Assembly (NCBI GenBank): GCA_900318265.1
Contig: ONKA01000001.1
Span: 1-64,000, forward strand
Length of the DNA: 64,000 nucleotides
Origin: an uncultured Bacteroidales bacterium
GTDB taxonomy: Bacteria; Bacteroidota; Bacteroidia; Bacteroidales; F082
Direction: 5' to 3'
Position numbers and translations under genes: made by a program. The notes under the pieces were generated by a model. It did no database searches. It saw nothing but the letters and a program-made list of their open reading frames with translations, and was not told where the DNA came from. Below are positions 41,578-52,254 of this stretch, in pieces; the first letter of the stretch is position 1; the number at the start of each line of letters is the position of its first letter.

Positions 41578-41590
41578 TGACATTTTGTCA
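41578..41590. promoter_or_regulatory. Palindrome TGACATTTTGTCA upstream of clpB
   Basis: A perfect 5-bp dyad (TGACA/TGTCA) with a 3-base centre. A related half-matching site (CGACATTTTGACAA on the minus strand, 41548-41535) lies 30 bases away. It could be an operator for clpB or for the divergent DUF3667 gene. No TAnnTTTG box was found for clpB. Confidence 0.4.
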
Positions 41591-41664
41591 TAAATCATGC
41601 CTTTTTTTTCAAAGCTTTGAATTTGGTTGGGAATTTGATGAACCATAACCCGAGTCTACGAGAC

Positions 41665-41703
41665 GGCCCTTCGACCCTTCGACAAGCTCAGGGCTCAGGG
41701 TCC
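41665..41703. repeat. Dispersed palindromic element, copy 5 (upstream of clpB)
   Basis: The long form containing CCCTTCGACAAGCTCAGGG, one of two copies outside reading frames. It is flanked by a second inverted pair, GAGTCTACGAGAC (41652-41664) and GTAGTCTCGCAGTC (41728-41741). Confidence 0.85.
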
Positions 41704-41775
41704 TTCCCCTGGTGACTCGAAGTCCCGTAGTCTCGCAGTCTTGAAGTCAAAACGAAAGAAAGGAGAAACTATATT

Positions 41776-44364
<2,589 letters not shown>

Positions 44365-44384
44365 GCCTTTGCCAATGTAAATGC

Positions 44385-44424
44385 AAAGCCAAGAGGTGCG
44401 AAAGCGCTTCTTGGCTTTTTTTTG
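44385..44424 (+). terminator. Intrinsic terminator of clpB
   Basis: AAGCCAAGAGG pairs with CTTCTTGGCTT around a GC-rich top (TGCGAAAGCG) and is followed by a run of T. It lies 21 bases after the clpB stop. Confidence 0.9.
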
Positions 44425-44449
44425 TTGTTAAGAAGAATGTGTATATTTG
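44421..44449 (+). promoter_or_regulatory. Promoter of the 44468 gene
   Basis: TTTG (44421-44424), 17 bases, then TATATTTG (44442-44449). It begins inside the T run of the clpB terminator. The box overlaps an upstream in-frame codon at 44447, which supports the start at 44468. Confidence 0.5.
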
Positions 44450-44467
44450 CAGCAAATAATAGTGGTC

Positions 44468-45259
44468 ATGAATTCATCAGAGGTGATATACGAGAACGGA
44501 GGCACCAGATTATGTCTTGATAACGGTAAGGCTATACTGTTTTACAAAGGCGAGACCTACACTTTCGGTTTCCATCCTTACGAGCCAATGGCTATCATCT
44601 ACAAAGACGATGCTCCAGTAGCCTATATCCATAATGCTTTTGATGTGTATGCCGAGTGTCAAGCATTTATGACAAATCCGGAACATCTTGTCAACACCGT
44701 CACGCGCCATTACCACAATGCAGAGCATTTCTGCCGACTCCTCACCGTTGCCATCGACCGTGGCTATGACTGGCAGATTGACGAGCTCGAGAAGGAAATG
44801 TTTGAACAGGTGCGTTGGGAAAACCATGAAGTGTTTTACAAGACCGATGACATCGAATTCGGGCGATATGGTGATGAGCCGGAAGATGAGAATGATCCTA
44901 CTGAATGGGATGAAGATCCTGATGCTGATATCTTAGAACATGCAGAATATGAGATTCTTTACGTCATCATTGATGGGGTGAAATATGTGTTATATGGGGA
45001 TTGGATATCCACGTTGGATATAAAAATCGCTGGTGAAAAGGGCAAGAAAGCCATCAAGGCGCGTATACATCAGTTCACTGGAATACCAGAGGCCTATCCT
45101 GGCTATTGGCGTAGGGGTGAACTTTTCTACCTTGTTGCAACAGGGATAAAATATAACACAGAGATATTCTGTCAGATACTGGCATACGCTGTCCGTTCTG
45201 GCAAGAAATACTATAACCTACGTGAGATCGAGAAAGCGATAGGTTTGCGTGGGGCTTAA
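44468..45259 (+). CDS. Unrecognised acidic cytoplasmic protein
   Basis: I do not recognise this 263-residue protein. It has no signal peptide or transmembrane helix. The N-terminal ~60 residues look like a small beta domain (VIYENGGTRLCLDNGKAILF.., YTFGFHPYEPMAIIYKDD). A histidine-bearing helix follows (RHYHNAEHFCRLLTVAIDRG), then an acidic stretch (DEPEDENDPTEWDEDPDAD) and a basic C-terminal part (IAGEKGKKAIKARIHQFTG). The start at 44468 fits the -7 box at 44442-44449. It stands alone between clpB and the DUF2007 gene. Confidence 0.65.
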   Translation: MNSSEVIYENGGTRLCLDNGKAILFYKGETYTFGFHPYEPMAIIYKDDAPVAYIHNAFDVYAECQAFMTNPEHLVNTVTRHYHNAEHFCRLLTVAIDRGYDWQIDELEKEMFEQVRWENHEVFYKTDDIEFGRYGDEPEDENDPTEWDEDPDADILEHAEYEILYVIIDGVKYVLYGDWISTLDIKIAGEKGKKAIKARIHQFTGIPEAYPGYWRRGELFYLVATGIKYNTEIFCQILAYAVRSGKKYYNLREIEKAIGLRGA

Positions 45260-45275
45260 AACAGGGAGAGAACGG

Positions 45276-45518
45276 TTATTCTCCCTCCATCTCCGCGGCA
45301 TTGATTTCATCCAAGAGCAACATAGCCTTGTCGTAGTCTTCGGTGAAAACAAACACCGAGGCATCGCCCTTGATTGTGCCGGCCGCCCAACCTGCCACGA
45401 GGCTTTCCTCTTGGAAGTTGCGGATAAGGAACTTGATGTCGTTCTCCTCCAACACGCTGCCGATAAACTCAGCATTGACTAAGGAACCGGAATAAATGCA
45501 CTTGATTTCGTTGTCCAT
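45276..45518 (-). CDS. DUF2007 (putative signal-transducing) protein
   Basis: The 80-residue protein matches DUF2007: KCIYSGSLVNAEFIGSVLEE at the start, IKFLIRNFQEESLVAGWA in the middle and VFVFTEDYDKAMLLLDEI at the end, a ferredoxin-like fold related to PII-type proteins. The role is unknown. It converges on the 44468 gene. Confidence 0.8.
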   Translation of the reverse strand: MDNEIKCIYSGSLVNAEFIGSVLEENDIKFLIRNFQEESLVAGWAAGTIKGDASVFVFTEDYDKAMLLLDEINAAEMEGE

Positions 45519-45557
45519 GATGTTACCTTTTTTGTTGATACTGCAAAGGTATACAAA

Positions 45558-46484
45558 TTATTTTGATTTTCTGCCATCGACATTCAGCATCACGATGGCA
45601 AACAGCATCATAAAGGCCGCAGCCCACTGTACGGGCGAGTATTTGGTGCCGTTGACGAAATAGTCCAGCACCACGGCTGTGATGGGGTACATCAGCTCAA
45701 GGAAGGTGGACAAAGAGGCTCTTACATGGCGTAAGCCGTAGTAATACAAGAAGATGGCACCCGAGCCCGTTGTAAGTCCGATGAGGGCGATGAAAAGCCA
45801 GTTGCGCGGCGTCACTTGCGAGAAGTCACCGATATGGCCGCTGAACAGCACGATGACCAGCATGATCAAGGTGGTGAAGCCATAGCGGAAGAAGGTGGAA
45901 CTGACAAAGGAATAGTTGCCCAAGATCTTCTTGGAAAACACCGTCGAACTACCGAAGGAGAAGGCAGCCAGCAGCGATAGCAGTGCCGCATAGACCGTGG
46001 TGATGCCTTCGGTGCTGAAATCAGGAAGTGACCAACCAAAGGTGAGGAAATAGCCGCCAACAAGGGCAACGACAGCCCACAGTGCGAAGTGTCTCTTAAT
46101 CCTCTCTTTCAAGATGATGCGCGCCAAGATGACGGCGAAGACGGGTTGCAGCTTCTGCAGCAGGACAATGACCGAAAGACTATTGAAATGCAGCAAAAAC
46201 AGCGACTTGACGATGGCCAAGGTGCCCAAAGCGCCGCCAAACAAGGCGATGAGCAGGAAATAGATCAAGTCGGAGCGCGTCATGGTCTTCAGATGGCGGT
46301 ATTCCCTGAAGAAGAACACGTTCATCAGCAAAAAGGGGAAGAGGTGGATGACGAAGACCACGAAAGCGGTGTTGAGGTTATAAAGTTGGGGGGTGAGCAG
46401 TATGCCGTCAGTGCCCCACAACATAGCTGACAGTGCCACAGCTATCGCTCCGATAATTTTTGTATTTCGTTGGTTTTCTTTCAT
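45558..46484 (-). CDS. EamA/DMT-family transporter
   Basis: The 308-residue protein has ten hydrophobic helices in two EamA repeats (IGAIAVALSAMLWGTDGILL.. and VYAALLSLLAAFSFGSSTVF..), the drug/metabolite transporter fold. It also shows the ATLSTFLELMYPITAVVLDY-type closing motif (here ASLSTFLELMYP). The substrate cannot be predicted. It has its own promoter, divergent from the T9SS gene. Confidence 0.88.
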   Translation of the reverse strand: MKENQRNTKIIGAIAVALSAMLWGTDGILLTPQLYNLNTAFVVFVIHLFPFLLMNVFFFREYRHLKTMTRSDLIYFLLIALFGGALGTLAIVKSLFLLHFNSLSVIVLLQKLQPVFAVILARIILKERIKRHFALWAVVALVGGYFLTFGWSLPDFSTEGITTVYAALLSLLAAFSFGSSTVFSKKILGNYSFVSSTFFRYGFTTLIMLVIVLFSGHIGDFSQVTPRNWLFIALIGLTTGSGAIFLYYYGLRHVRASLSTFLELMYPITAVVLDYFVNGTKYSPVQWAAAFMMLFAIVMLNVDGRKSK

Positions 46485-46536
46485 TTGTGTGAATAGTTGC
46501 CAATCGTTCGTATTGGAAATACGGATTTTTGCGGCG

Positions 46537-46544
46537 CAAAAATA
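46537..46544 (-). promoter_or_regulatory. -7 box for the EamA gene
   Basis: The minus strand reads TATTTTTG, 52 bases before the ATG. Confidence 0.4.
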
Positions 46545-46585
46545 AGAAATAATGCGGTTTTTGATGGATTATCCGAAAATCTTCT

Positions 46586-46593
46586 TACATTTG
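46586..46593 (+). promoter_or_regulatory. -7 box for the thioredoxin-fold T9SS gene
   Basis: TACATTTG is a full match. A TTTG 22 bases upstream (46560-46563) is a possible -33 element at slightly long spacing. Confidence 0.55.
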
Positions 46594-46619
46594 CCGCAAT
46601 TAAAAAGGGTTATTGAAAT

Positions 46620-48260
46620 ATGAAGAAGACTTTACTATTATTGGCCATTACTTTAGGCTTTATGTCGACGATGTTTGCACAGAGCAAAGACAACGTGGCG
46701 CGTGAGTGCGTGCTTTTCGAGGTGTTTACCGGTGTCAATTGTCCCTATTGTCCGGCTGCAGCTAACGGCATCGCCCAGATGCTTGACGAAGGCTTGGCCA
46801 TCGCCCCAGTGGCCTACCACACCACTGCTTTTTCCACGCCATTGTATTATACCAATGAGACCAATGCCCGCGCCAGCTATTATGGCATCAACAGCTATCC
46901 GACTTTGAAGGCAGATGGCATCACGGGTGTTTCGGGCGGCGGAAATGCTAGTGAAAGCATGTATTCCTCTTACAGGAACTACTATAATCAGCGTATCAAC
47001 GTGACCAGCCCCTTCACCATCGACTTGAGCTATGAGTGTGTGGAAGGTAATACCTGTCGGGTGAATTGCAATGTTAATCAGGTGGGTGAGTGCAGCGGCA
47101 ACGACGTGCGCGTGTTTATCGCTCTAACCCAATGTAATATCGACGTGAACTGGCAAGGTATGACAGGTTTGCACCATGTGTGCCGCGACATGATCCCATC
47201 TCAGACAGGTACGTCGTTCACAGGCCCTACGATGAACATCAGCGAGACTTTCGAGATGAACTGGCCCAAGGAAGACTGCTACTTGACAGCTTGGGTGCAA
47301 AATTACTCGGGTGGCACCAAGGAAGTGTACCAAGCCGTGCGTATGTCGATGGCCATGGACCTCGATTATGACTTGGTGTTGAAAGGCATCGACAATGTGG
47401 TTACTGAGAACTGCTCGGGCTTGCAACATCCACGTCTCACGGTGAACAACTTTGGTCATGAGACCATCAACTCTTTCAACATCCGTGTTTTTGATGGCGC
47501 CGAGAGCTACACTCAGACTTGGAACGGCACCTTGCCACAAGGCGAAAACGTCGAAGTGGTTATGGACGACTTTGTGGCTGCGACCTCGGGAACCTTGCAG
47601 TTCTTTGTGGAGATGCCCAACGGCCATGTCGACGAGTTCATGGCCGACAATGTGCAGAATGTCGCGATGGGCGAGTTGGTTACCGTGGATGGTTCCTTGG
47701 TTTTGCAGCTGAAGACGGGCCCGCATCCCGAAAACACCATGTTTGAGGTCAAGAACATGGAAACCGAGGAGGTCTTGTATAGCTTTACTTTTGAACAAGC
47801 CAACCACGTTTATAAAGAAGACCTCGTGTTGCCCCATGCGGCCTGTTATCGCCTTACTGTGTACGATGCAGCCGGCGAAGGCATGGGTGGCGGATTCTTC
47901 CAGGTGAAAGACTCCAACAACACGGTCATCTTCAAGGGCGGCAACTCAGCCGGCAAGTTCACATACGAGTTGGCCACCGAGCTCCAATGCGATGGTTTCG
48001 TGGCAGTGGAAGAAAACGAGCCTTCGACAGGCTCAATGACCTTTAGTGTGAGTCCCAATCCTACTACAGGCATCGTTAACCTCAATCTGGGCAAGGGCCT
48101 ATGGCAAGTGCAGGTTTACGATATTACGGGACGCAAGGTGATGGAACAGCAATGTGAAAGCCAATCAAGTCTCGACCTCAGCCGCCAACAAAAGGGTCTT
48201 TATCTGCTGAAGGCACAGAATGGCATCGAGGAGTTTAACACAAAGATTATAGTTCGCTAA
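46620..48260 (+). CDS. Omp28-like thioredoxin-fold protein with T9SS sorting domain
   Basis: The 546-residue protein has a signal peptide (MKKTLLLLAITLGFMSTMFA). A thioredoxin-like domain follows with the redox motif CPYC (FTGVNCPYCPAAANGIAQML, about 38-57) and a cis-Pro loop (GINSYPTLKADG), as in Omp28-related proteins. Beta-sandwich domains fill the middle. The C-terminus is a type A T9SS sorting domain (SVSPNPTTGIVNLNL.., VYDITGRKVM.., QKGLYLLKAQNG). The likely role is surface disulfide chemistry, but the partner is unknown. A copy of the dispersed element encodes EPSTGSM in the linker just before the sorting domain. Confidence 0.85.
   Translation: MKKTLLLLAITLGFMSTMFAQSKDNVARECVLFEVFTGVNCPYCPAAANGIAQMLDEGLAIAPVAYHTTAFSTPLYYTNETNARASYYGINSYPTLKADGITGVSGGGNASESMYSSYRNYYNQRINVTSPFTIDLSYECVEGNTCRVNCNVNQVGECSGNDVRVFIALTQCNIDVNWQGMTGLHHVCRDMIPSQTGTSFTGPTMNISETFEMNWPKEDCYLTAWVQNYSGGTKEVYQAVRMSMAMDLDYDLVLKGIDNVVTENCSGLQHPRLTVNNFGHETINSFNIRVFDGAESYTQTWNGTLPQGENVEVVMDDFVAATSGTLQFFVEMPNGHVDEFMADNVQNVAMGELVTVDGSLVLQLKTGPHPENTMFEVKNMETEEVLYSFTFEQANHVYKEDLVLPHAACYRLTVYDAAGEGMGGGFFQVKDSNNTVIFKGGNSAGKFTYELATELQCDGFVAVEENEPSTGSMTFSVSPNPTTGIVNLNLGKGLWQVQVYDITGRKVMEQQCESQSSLDLSRQQKGLYLLKAQNGIEEFNTKIIVR
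48018..48041. repeat. Dispersed palindromic element, copy 6 (in the T9SS gene)
   Basis: The shorter form GAGCCTTCGACAGGCTCAAT, in frame, encoding NEPSTGSMT at the domain border. Confidence 0.8.
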
Positions 48261-48287
48261 AATTGTTTCTCAAAAATACCAATCATT

Positions 48288-48974
48288 ATGAATTACAAAA
48301 CAAATTATCCTCAAGGTGAATGTTCACCCAAACACACAACCAATCGCAAGAATAGAGCCAGCCTTTTGTTGGGTCTTGGTTTAGGAGTAGCCGTTATGGT
48401 TGCCGGACTGTCAAGCTGTGGCGGCGGCAACAAAGGCAACGATGCGGATACCCAAGCTTATAAAGCCTGTTCGTCTGTCGCCGACTATAGGGCTTATATG
48501 AAGAACTACGGAGCTAATGGCAAGTTCTACAAGGAAGCCAAAAATGTGGTCGACAGATATATGGCCGACAGCACTGTCAAGGCGGAGAAAGCCTTTGCCA
48601 AGGAACAAGCCCAAGAGAGGGCAGAAGCCAGAGCTGAGGCGGAACGTAAAGAAGACGCGAGCTATAAAAACTGCACCACCGTTGCGGGTTGCGATGCTTA
48701 CCTGAGAGCCTACCCCCAGGGCAGATATGTCGACGAAGTGAAGGCAAAGAAAAGAGAACTGGAAAGGAAAGAGGCCGAACAAGCTCAGAAGAAAGAGGAT
48801 GAGCTCTATAGAAACTGCACCACCATTGCGGGATGCGATGCCTACCTGAGAGCCTATCCCCAAGGCAAATACGTAACGCAAGTGAAGAAGAAAAAGGCTG
48901 AATTGGAGAATAAGGGCAACTCTCAACCAAATAAAGTCAAGCCGCAGAAAAAAGTGGTGAAGGTCAAGAAATAA
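48288..48974 (+). CDS. Lipoprotein with three related ~60-residue repeats
   Basis: The 228-residue protein has a long basic start, a hydrophobic core and a lipobox near residue 44 (AGLSSC). Three repeats follow, each a Cys/Tyr-containing motif plus a charged helix. The last two are nearly identical (YKNCTTVAGCDAYLRAYPQG and YRNCTTIAGCDAYLRAYPQG); the first is diverged (YKACSSVADYRAYMKNYGAN). Each repeat ends in a Lys/Glu helix, and the tail is strongly basic. The family is unknown. The pattern suggests binding of an acidic polymer or a structural envelope role. Confidence 0.7.
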   Translation: MNYKTNYPQGECSPKHTTNRKNRASLLLGLGLGVAVMVAGLSSCGGGNKGNDADTQAYKACSSVADYRAYMKNYGANGKFYKEAKNVVDRYMADSTVKAEKAFAKEQAQERAEARAEAERKEDASYKNCTTVAGCDAYLRAYPQGRYVDEVKAKKRELERKEAEQAQKKEDELYRNCTTIAGCDAYLRAYPQGKYVTQVKKKKAELENKGNSQPNKVKPQKKVVKVKK

Positions 48975-49002
48975 GAGTCTATAACTTCAATCAGGAGCGA
49001 TT

Positions 49003-49650
49003 ATGAAAAGATTATTAGTATTAGTGGCTTTTGTGGCTATGCTGTGTGGATGTAACACGGCTTCCACGCAAAACACGACAGAAATTAAAGACAAGCCAGC
49101 GACCGATGAGACCACGGTTCGTTATCTTGATGCCCTGCCTGCCGACTTCAATGAAGATGATTTGTTCGCCTTCATCCTGGATTATGGCGGCTATGATATG
49201 ATTGTCGATGCCTGGCAGATGCCTGATGGCGATTGGCTCATCCCTTATCACTGGTGCCCAGAGGAAGAGGAAAGCTTTGAGGTGGACGAGGCAGGCAATC
49301 TGGTTGAGATTGAGTACAAAGATCCCTTTGAAGGGAATCCTTATCCCGTTATTCACAATCCTCATTTCTCGTTCGGTACCCGGAATTATGGCGGTGAAAC
49401 CATCAATTTCTACAAGGCTCCCGATAGTCAAGAGGTGGTTTGCACGACCGACTACAAGGAAATCAGCTTGGATGTTGTTGCTGTCGACACCAAGACGCGC
49501 CGCTTGCAGGTGAAATCCAATCCAAAGGACTGGTGCTGGGGCGAAGTTGAGGAGGAATGGCAAGAAGGCTACCGTCATCCTTTCGTTGATCTCCAGGGTT
49601 GGGTCGACGAGGAATGGGTTTGCGCCAACACGGTGACGACTTGCCCGTAA
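49003..49650 (+). CDS. Hypothetical lipoprotein
   Basis: The 215-residue protein has a lipoprotein signal (MKRLLVLVAFVAMLCGC). The mature part is acidic and rich in Trp and Tyr (DYGGYDMIVDAWQMPDGDW.., LQVKSNPKDWCWGEVEEEW, LQGWVDEEWVCANTVTTCP). The repeated DxxGW-type turns near the end look like small beta domains. I do not recognise a family. It lies 28 bases after the repeat lipoprotein and is probably co-transcribed with it. Confidence 0.65.
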   Translation: MKRLLVLVAFVAMLCGCNTASTQNTTEIKDKPATDETTVRYLDALPADFNEDDLFAFILDYGGYDMIVDAWQMPDGDWLIPYHWCPEEEESFEVDEAGNLVEIEYKDPFEGNPYPVIHNPHFSFGTRNYGGETINFYKAPDSQEVVCTTDYKEISLDVVAVDTKTRRLQVKSNPKDWCWGEVEEEWQEGYRHPFVDLQGWVDEEWVCANTVTTCP

Positions 49651-49671
49651 GACGAAGGATTGCCCAAACTA

Positions 49672-50619
49672 CTATAGCCGCCCATCCTTGATGAAGGCGG
49701 CTATTTTTTTTGTGGCTTTGAATCCATCGGGTATCGGGAACATGGCAAAGGTGTGGAACATGCCTTCATACTCGTGGAAATGTCCGATTTTGCCAGCCTT
49801 TTCGTATATTTCTTTGAGAAAGAGGTCGTCTGGTTGAAGGATTTCATCGGAGCCGAAATAGACATTCAAATTGTCGACACCGCAGAAGTCGCCGAACACA
49901 GGGCTGACCCAAGGATGCTGTGCCGACAATTGGCCTTGCCAGATGGCATTGAGGATGACGATACGGTCGTATTGCAACATACTGTCACGGTCCTGCAAGG
50001 CCAGCATCTCTTTCTCCTTGGTGTGGCTTAGGTCAACGCAGGGCGAAAGCAGGGTGGAGGAGGTTGGCTTTTGCCAGCCGTTTTTATGGGCTTCTTGGGC
50101 AACCACAAGGCAGAGACAAGCCCCGGCGGAGTCGCCTACGAGGTGGATCTCATCGTATTGCCCTGAATCCGAAATGCTTTTGTAGTATTCCAACAGCGTT
50201 TTTACTGAATACTCACAATCATATTCTGGCGACTTGGGGTATACCGGCAGCAAGGCATCACAATGCGTGCGCAAGGCCAGGTCATGCAGGAAACGCCAAT
50301 GGAAGAACACGGGTGGATAGATGAATGCACCGCCGTGGAGGTAGAGGATGAGTTTGTGCTTCGGCCCTTCGATGCTTCGACTGTGCTCAGCAACCTCAGG
50401 GACCTCATGCTTGAAGACTTGCATCTCAAAACCTGTCGAGGCGCAATATTTCTCGTCTTCAACGAAGAATCCCCTGAAATATCGTGGTATGCGCACAGGA
50501 CGGCGGTTCTCGCGACGGCAATGCTCCAGCTCCTCCATCACCTCATCGGGTGTGGCGTCGCGCAACGACTTGAACATCAATTTCAGGTATTTTTCCGTGA
50601 AAACAACTCCTGGGTTCAT
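49672..50619 (-). CDS. Alpha/beta hydrolase (hormone-sensitive-lipase-type esterase)
   Basis: The 315-residue protein has the oxyanion motif LYLHGGAFIYPP, the nucleophile elbow VGDSAGACLCLV, the acid in YFGSDEILQPDDLF and the base in YEGMFHTFAMFP. This is the catalytic set of the HSL/acetyl-esterase family. There is no signal peptide, so it is cytoplasmic. The ATG at 50619 (MNPGVVFTEKYLKLMF) was chosen; an in-frame ATG at 50649 adds ten residues. A dispersed element encodes EVAEHSRSIEGP just before the oxyanion motif. Confidence 0.85.
   Translation of the reverse strand: MNPGVVFTEKYLKLMFKSLRDATPDEVMEELEHCRRENRRPVRIPRYFRGFFVEDEKYCASTGFEMQVFKHEVPEVAEHSRSIEGPKHKLILYLHGGAFIYPPVFFHWRFLHDLALRTHCDALLPVYPKSPEYDCEYSVKTLLEYYKSISDSGQYDEIHLVGDSAGACLCLVVAQEAHKNGWQKPTSSTLLSPCVDLSHTKEKEMLALQDRDSMLQYDRIVILNAIWQGQLSAQHPWVSPVFGDFCGVDNLNVYFGSDEILQPDDLFLKEIYEKAGKIGHFHEYEGMFHTFAMFPIPDGFKATKKIAAFIKDGRL
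49674..49711 (+). terminator. Intrinsic terminator inside the 3' end of the opposing esterase gene
   Basis: ATAGCCGCC (49674-49682) pairs perfectly with GGCGGCTAT (49696-49704), followed by eight T. It ends the plus-strand lipoprotein transcript, yet lies within the last codons of the minus-strand esterase gene (KKIAAFIKDGRL). Confidence 0.85.
50363..50404. repeat. Dispersed palindromic element, copy 7 (in esterase gene)
   Basis: A diverged long copy: GGCCCTTCGATGCTTCGACT, then GTGCTCAGCAACCTCAGGG. In frame. Confidence 0.75.
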
Positions 50620-50666
50620 AAACGTTTTATTTGAATGTACGGCTGCCACGGTGTAACAGCCCTACA

Positions 50667-50697
50667 ACTCTAAACTCTAAACTCTAAACTCTAAACT
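50667..50697. repeat. Heptanucleotide array (AACTCTA)n
   Basis: Four to five 7-base units between the mscS stop and the esterase start. The same unit appears on the opposite strand at 39066-39084. Confidence 0.85.
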
Positions 50698-51916
50698 AAT
50701 GCTTCTGGTATATCTTTAAATCAAACATCGGTGCAGCCGAAATGATGTGGTCGAAGATGTCGCTTTGGATCTCCTCGTAGTTGGTCCATTGCTTATCGCT
50801 GCTGAAGGCGTAGATTTGCAAAGGCACGCCAAACTCCGTTGGTTGCAGTTGTCGCACCATCATGGTGAGGTTATGGTTCAGCTTCGGGTTATTGTTGAGA
50901 TAGGCCTTGATGTAGGCGCGGAAGATGCCGAGGTTGGTCTGCTGGCGACCGTTCATGATCTCGCTTGTGTCGATATTGTTGGACTTGTTGTATTCGAGGA
51001 TGTCTTCCTCTTTCTCGGCGATGTAGTCCTTTACCAAAGAATAATGCTTGTATTTCTCCAGCATCTCGGGCGTGCAGTAGCGAATGGTGTTCACGTCAAT
51101 GTTGATGCTGCGGGCGATGCGTCGTCCACCCGACTCTGACATGCCACGCCAGTTGGTGAAAGGAGCAGAGACCAACGTGTAGGTCGGGATGGTAGTGATG
51201 GTGTTATCCCAGTTTTGCACCTTCACCGAAGTGAGGTTGATTTCCTGCACAGTGCCGTCGGCTTGCCCCATCACGATCCAGTCGCCGATGCGGAGCATGT
51301 CGTTGATCGACAGTTGTATGCTGCCCACAAAGCCTTTGATGGAGTCTTGGAAGATGAGCAGGAGTACGGCCGAGATGGTTCCCAATCCGATGATGATGCT
51401 GCTGAGGCTCTTGCCCAAAAGGAAAGTGGTGATAAGCAACACGCTGACGGCGATGATGATGCCTTTGATGACCTGTACCAAACCTTCGATGGGTTTTAGC
51501 TTCGATGACTCAAACGAGTTGTAGAGTTCGTGCGCTGCATTCACCAAGGCCATCAAAATGGAGGCATAAACCGTGATTTCATAGATCTTCGTGATCTTGG
51601 TGATGATGGTAACGGCTCCAGGGAAATCGGGCATGGCGTCGTTGAGGTAATACTTAACCAGAATGGCAGGGATGAGCAGGCAGATGCGAATGAATACCTT
51701 GTTTTTCACAAGCAGGTCGTCGTATTTCGATGGCGTCTTCTTGATGAGGACGTTGACGGTCTTGCTAATGATGAAGCGGGCAAGGAAATATAACAGTATG
51801 CCCACGACGAGCAGTGAGGCAAAGGCGATGCCTTCTGCAATGCCCAGCGAGGTGGTCTGGTTGAAATGAAGGTGCTCGCCGATGCCGTTCAGGATTTCTA
51901 TGTATTCTTCAATCAT
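50696..51916 (-). CDS. MscS-family mechanosensitive channel
   Basis: The 406-residue protein has about five transmembrane helices, a glycine-rich pore-lining helix (LGKSLSSIIIGLGTISAVLL) and the MscS beta domain (LSINDMLRIGDWIVMGQADG, VQNWDNTITTIPTYTLVS). The large C-terminal domain resembles YbdG-type members. It releases solutes on hypo-osmotic shock. Its start overlaps the SUI1-like gene stop (ATGA). Confidence 0.9.
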   Translation of the reverse strand: MIEEYIEILNGIGEHLHFNQTTSLGIAEGIAFASLLVVGILLYFLARFIISKTVNVLIKKTPSKYDDLLVKNKVFIRICLLIPAILVKYYLNDAMPDFPGAVTIITKITKIYEITVYASILMALVNAAHELYNSFESSKLKPIEGLVQVIKGIIIAVSVLLITTFLLGKSLSSIIIGLGTISAVLLLIFQDSIKGFVGSIQLSINDMLRIGDWIVMGQADGTVQEINLTSVKVQNWDNTITTIPTYTLVSAPFTNWRGMSESGGRRIARSINIDVNTIRYCTPEMLEKYKHYSLVKDYIAEKEEDILEYNKSNNIDTSEIMNGRQQTNLGIFRAYIKAYLNNNPKLNHNLTMMVRQLQPTEFGVPLQIYAFSSDKQWTNYEEIQSDIFDHIISAAPMFDLKIYQKH

Positions 51917-52254
51917 AATCCGCTGATTTTAGTCTTTGTATATCCTTTCTGCACCAATAGCGCCAGCACTTTCTCCCTAAAGTCGCCTTGAAGCAGGATC
52001 TCGCCATCTTTCACGCTACCGCCCACACCGCAGGCCGACTTCAGTTCCTTACCCAAGACGGCAAGGTCAAAATCGGAGCCTTGGAAGCCTGTGATGAGGG
52101 TCACTTTCTTGCCGCCGCGTTGTTTCTTGTCGAGCATCACGCGTAGGTTCTGTTTGCCTGGCTCTAGGGTGATGACTTCTTCCTCGCCATAGTCGAAGGC
52201 AAAGTTAGGGTTGGTGGAATAAACGGTGCCGTTTTTGTCACTCTTGTGTTTCAT
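51913..52254 (-). CDS. SUI1/eIF1-like translation factor (YciH type)
   Basis: The 113-residue protein has the SUI1 core: QNLRVMLDKKQRGGKKVTLI, TGFQGSDFDLAVLGKELKSA, then the CGVGGSVKDGEILLQGDFRE signature. YciH-type proteins can influence start-site fidelity in bacteria. It overlaps genes on both sides: 17 bases with the LTA-synthase-like gene and 4 with the channel gene, so three genes form one operon. Confidence 0.92.
   Translation of the reverse strand: MKHKSDKNGTVYSTNPNFAFDYGEEEVITLEPGKQNLRVMLDKKQRGGKKVTLITGFQGSDFDLAVLGKELKSACGVGGSVKDGEILLQGDFREKVLALLVQKGYTKTKISGL

Noticed and set aside
45263..45286. Hairpin AGGGAGA..TCTCCCT as a terminator for the 44468 gene
   Set aside because: The loop is 10 bases, no T run follows, and it lies in the coding end of the DUF2007 gene.
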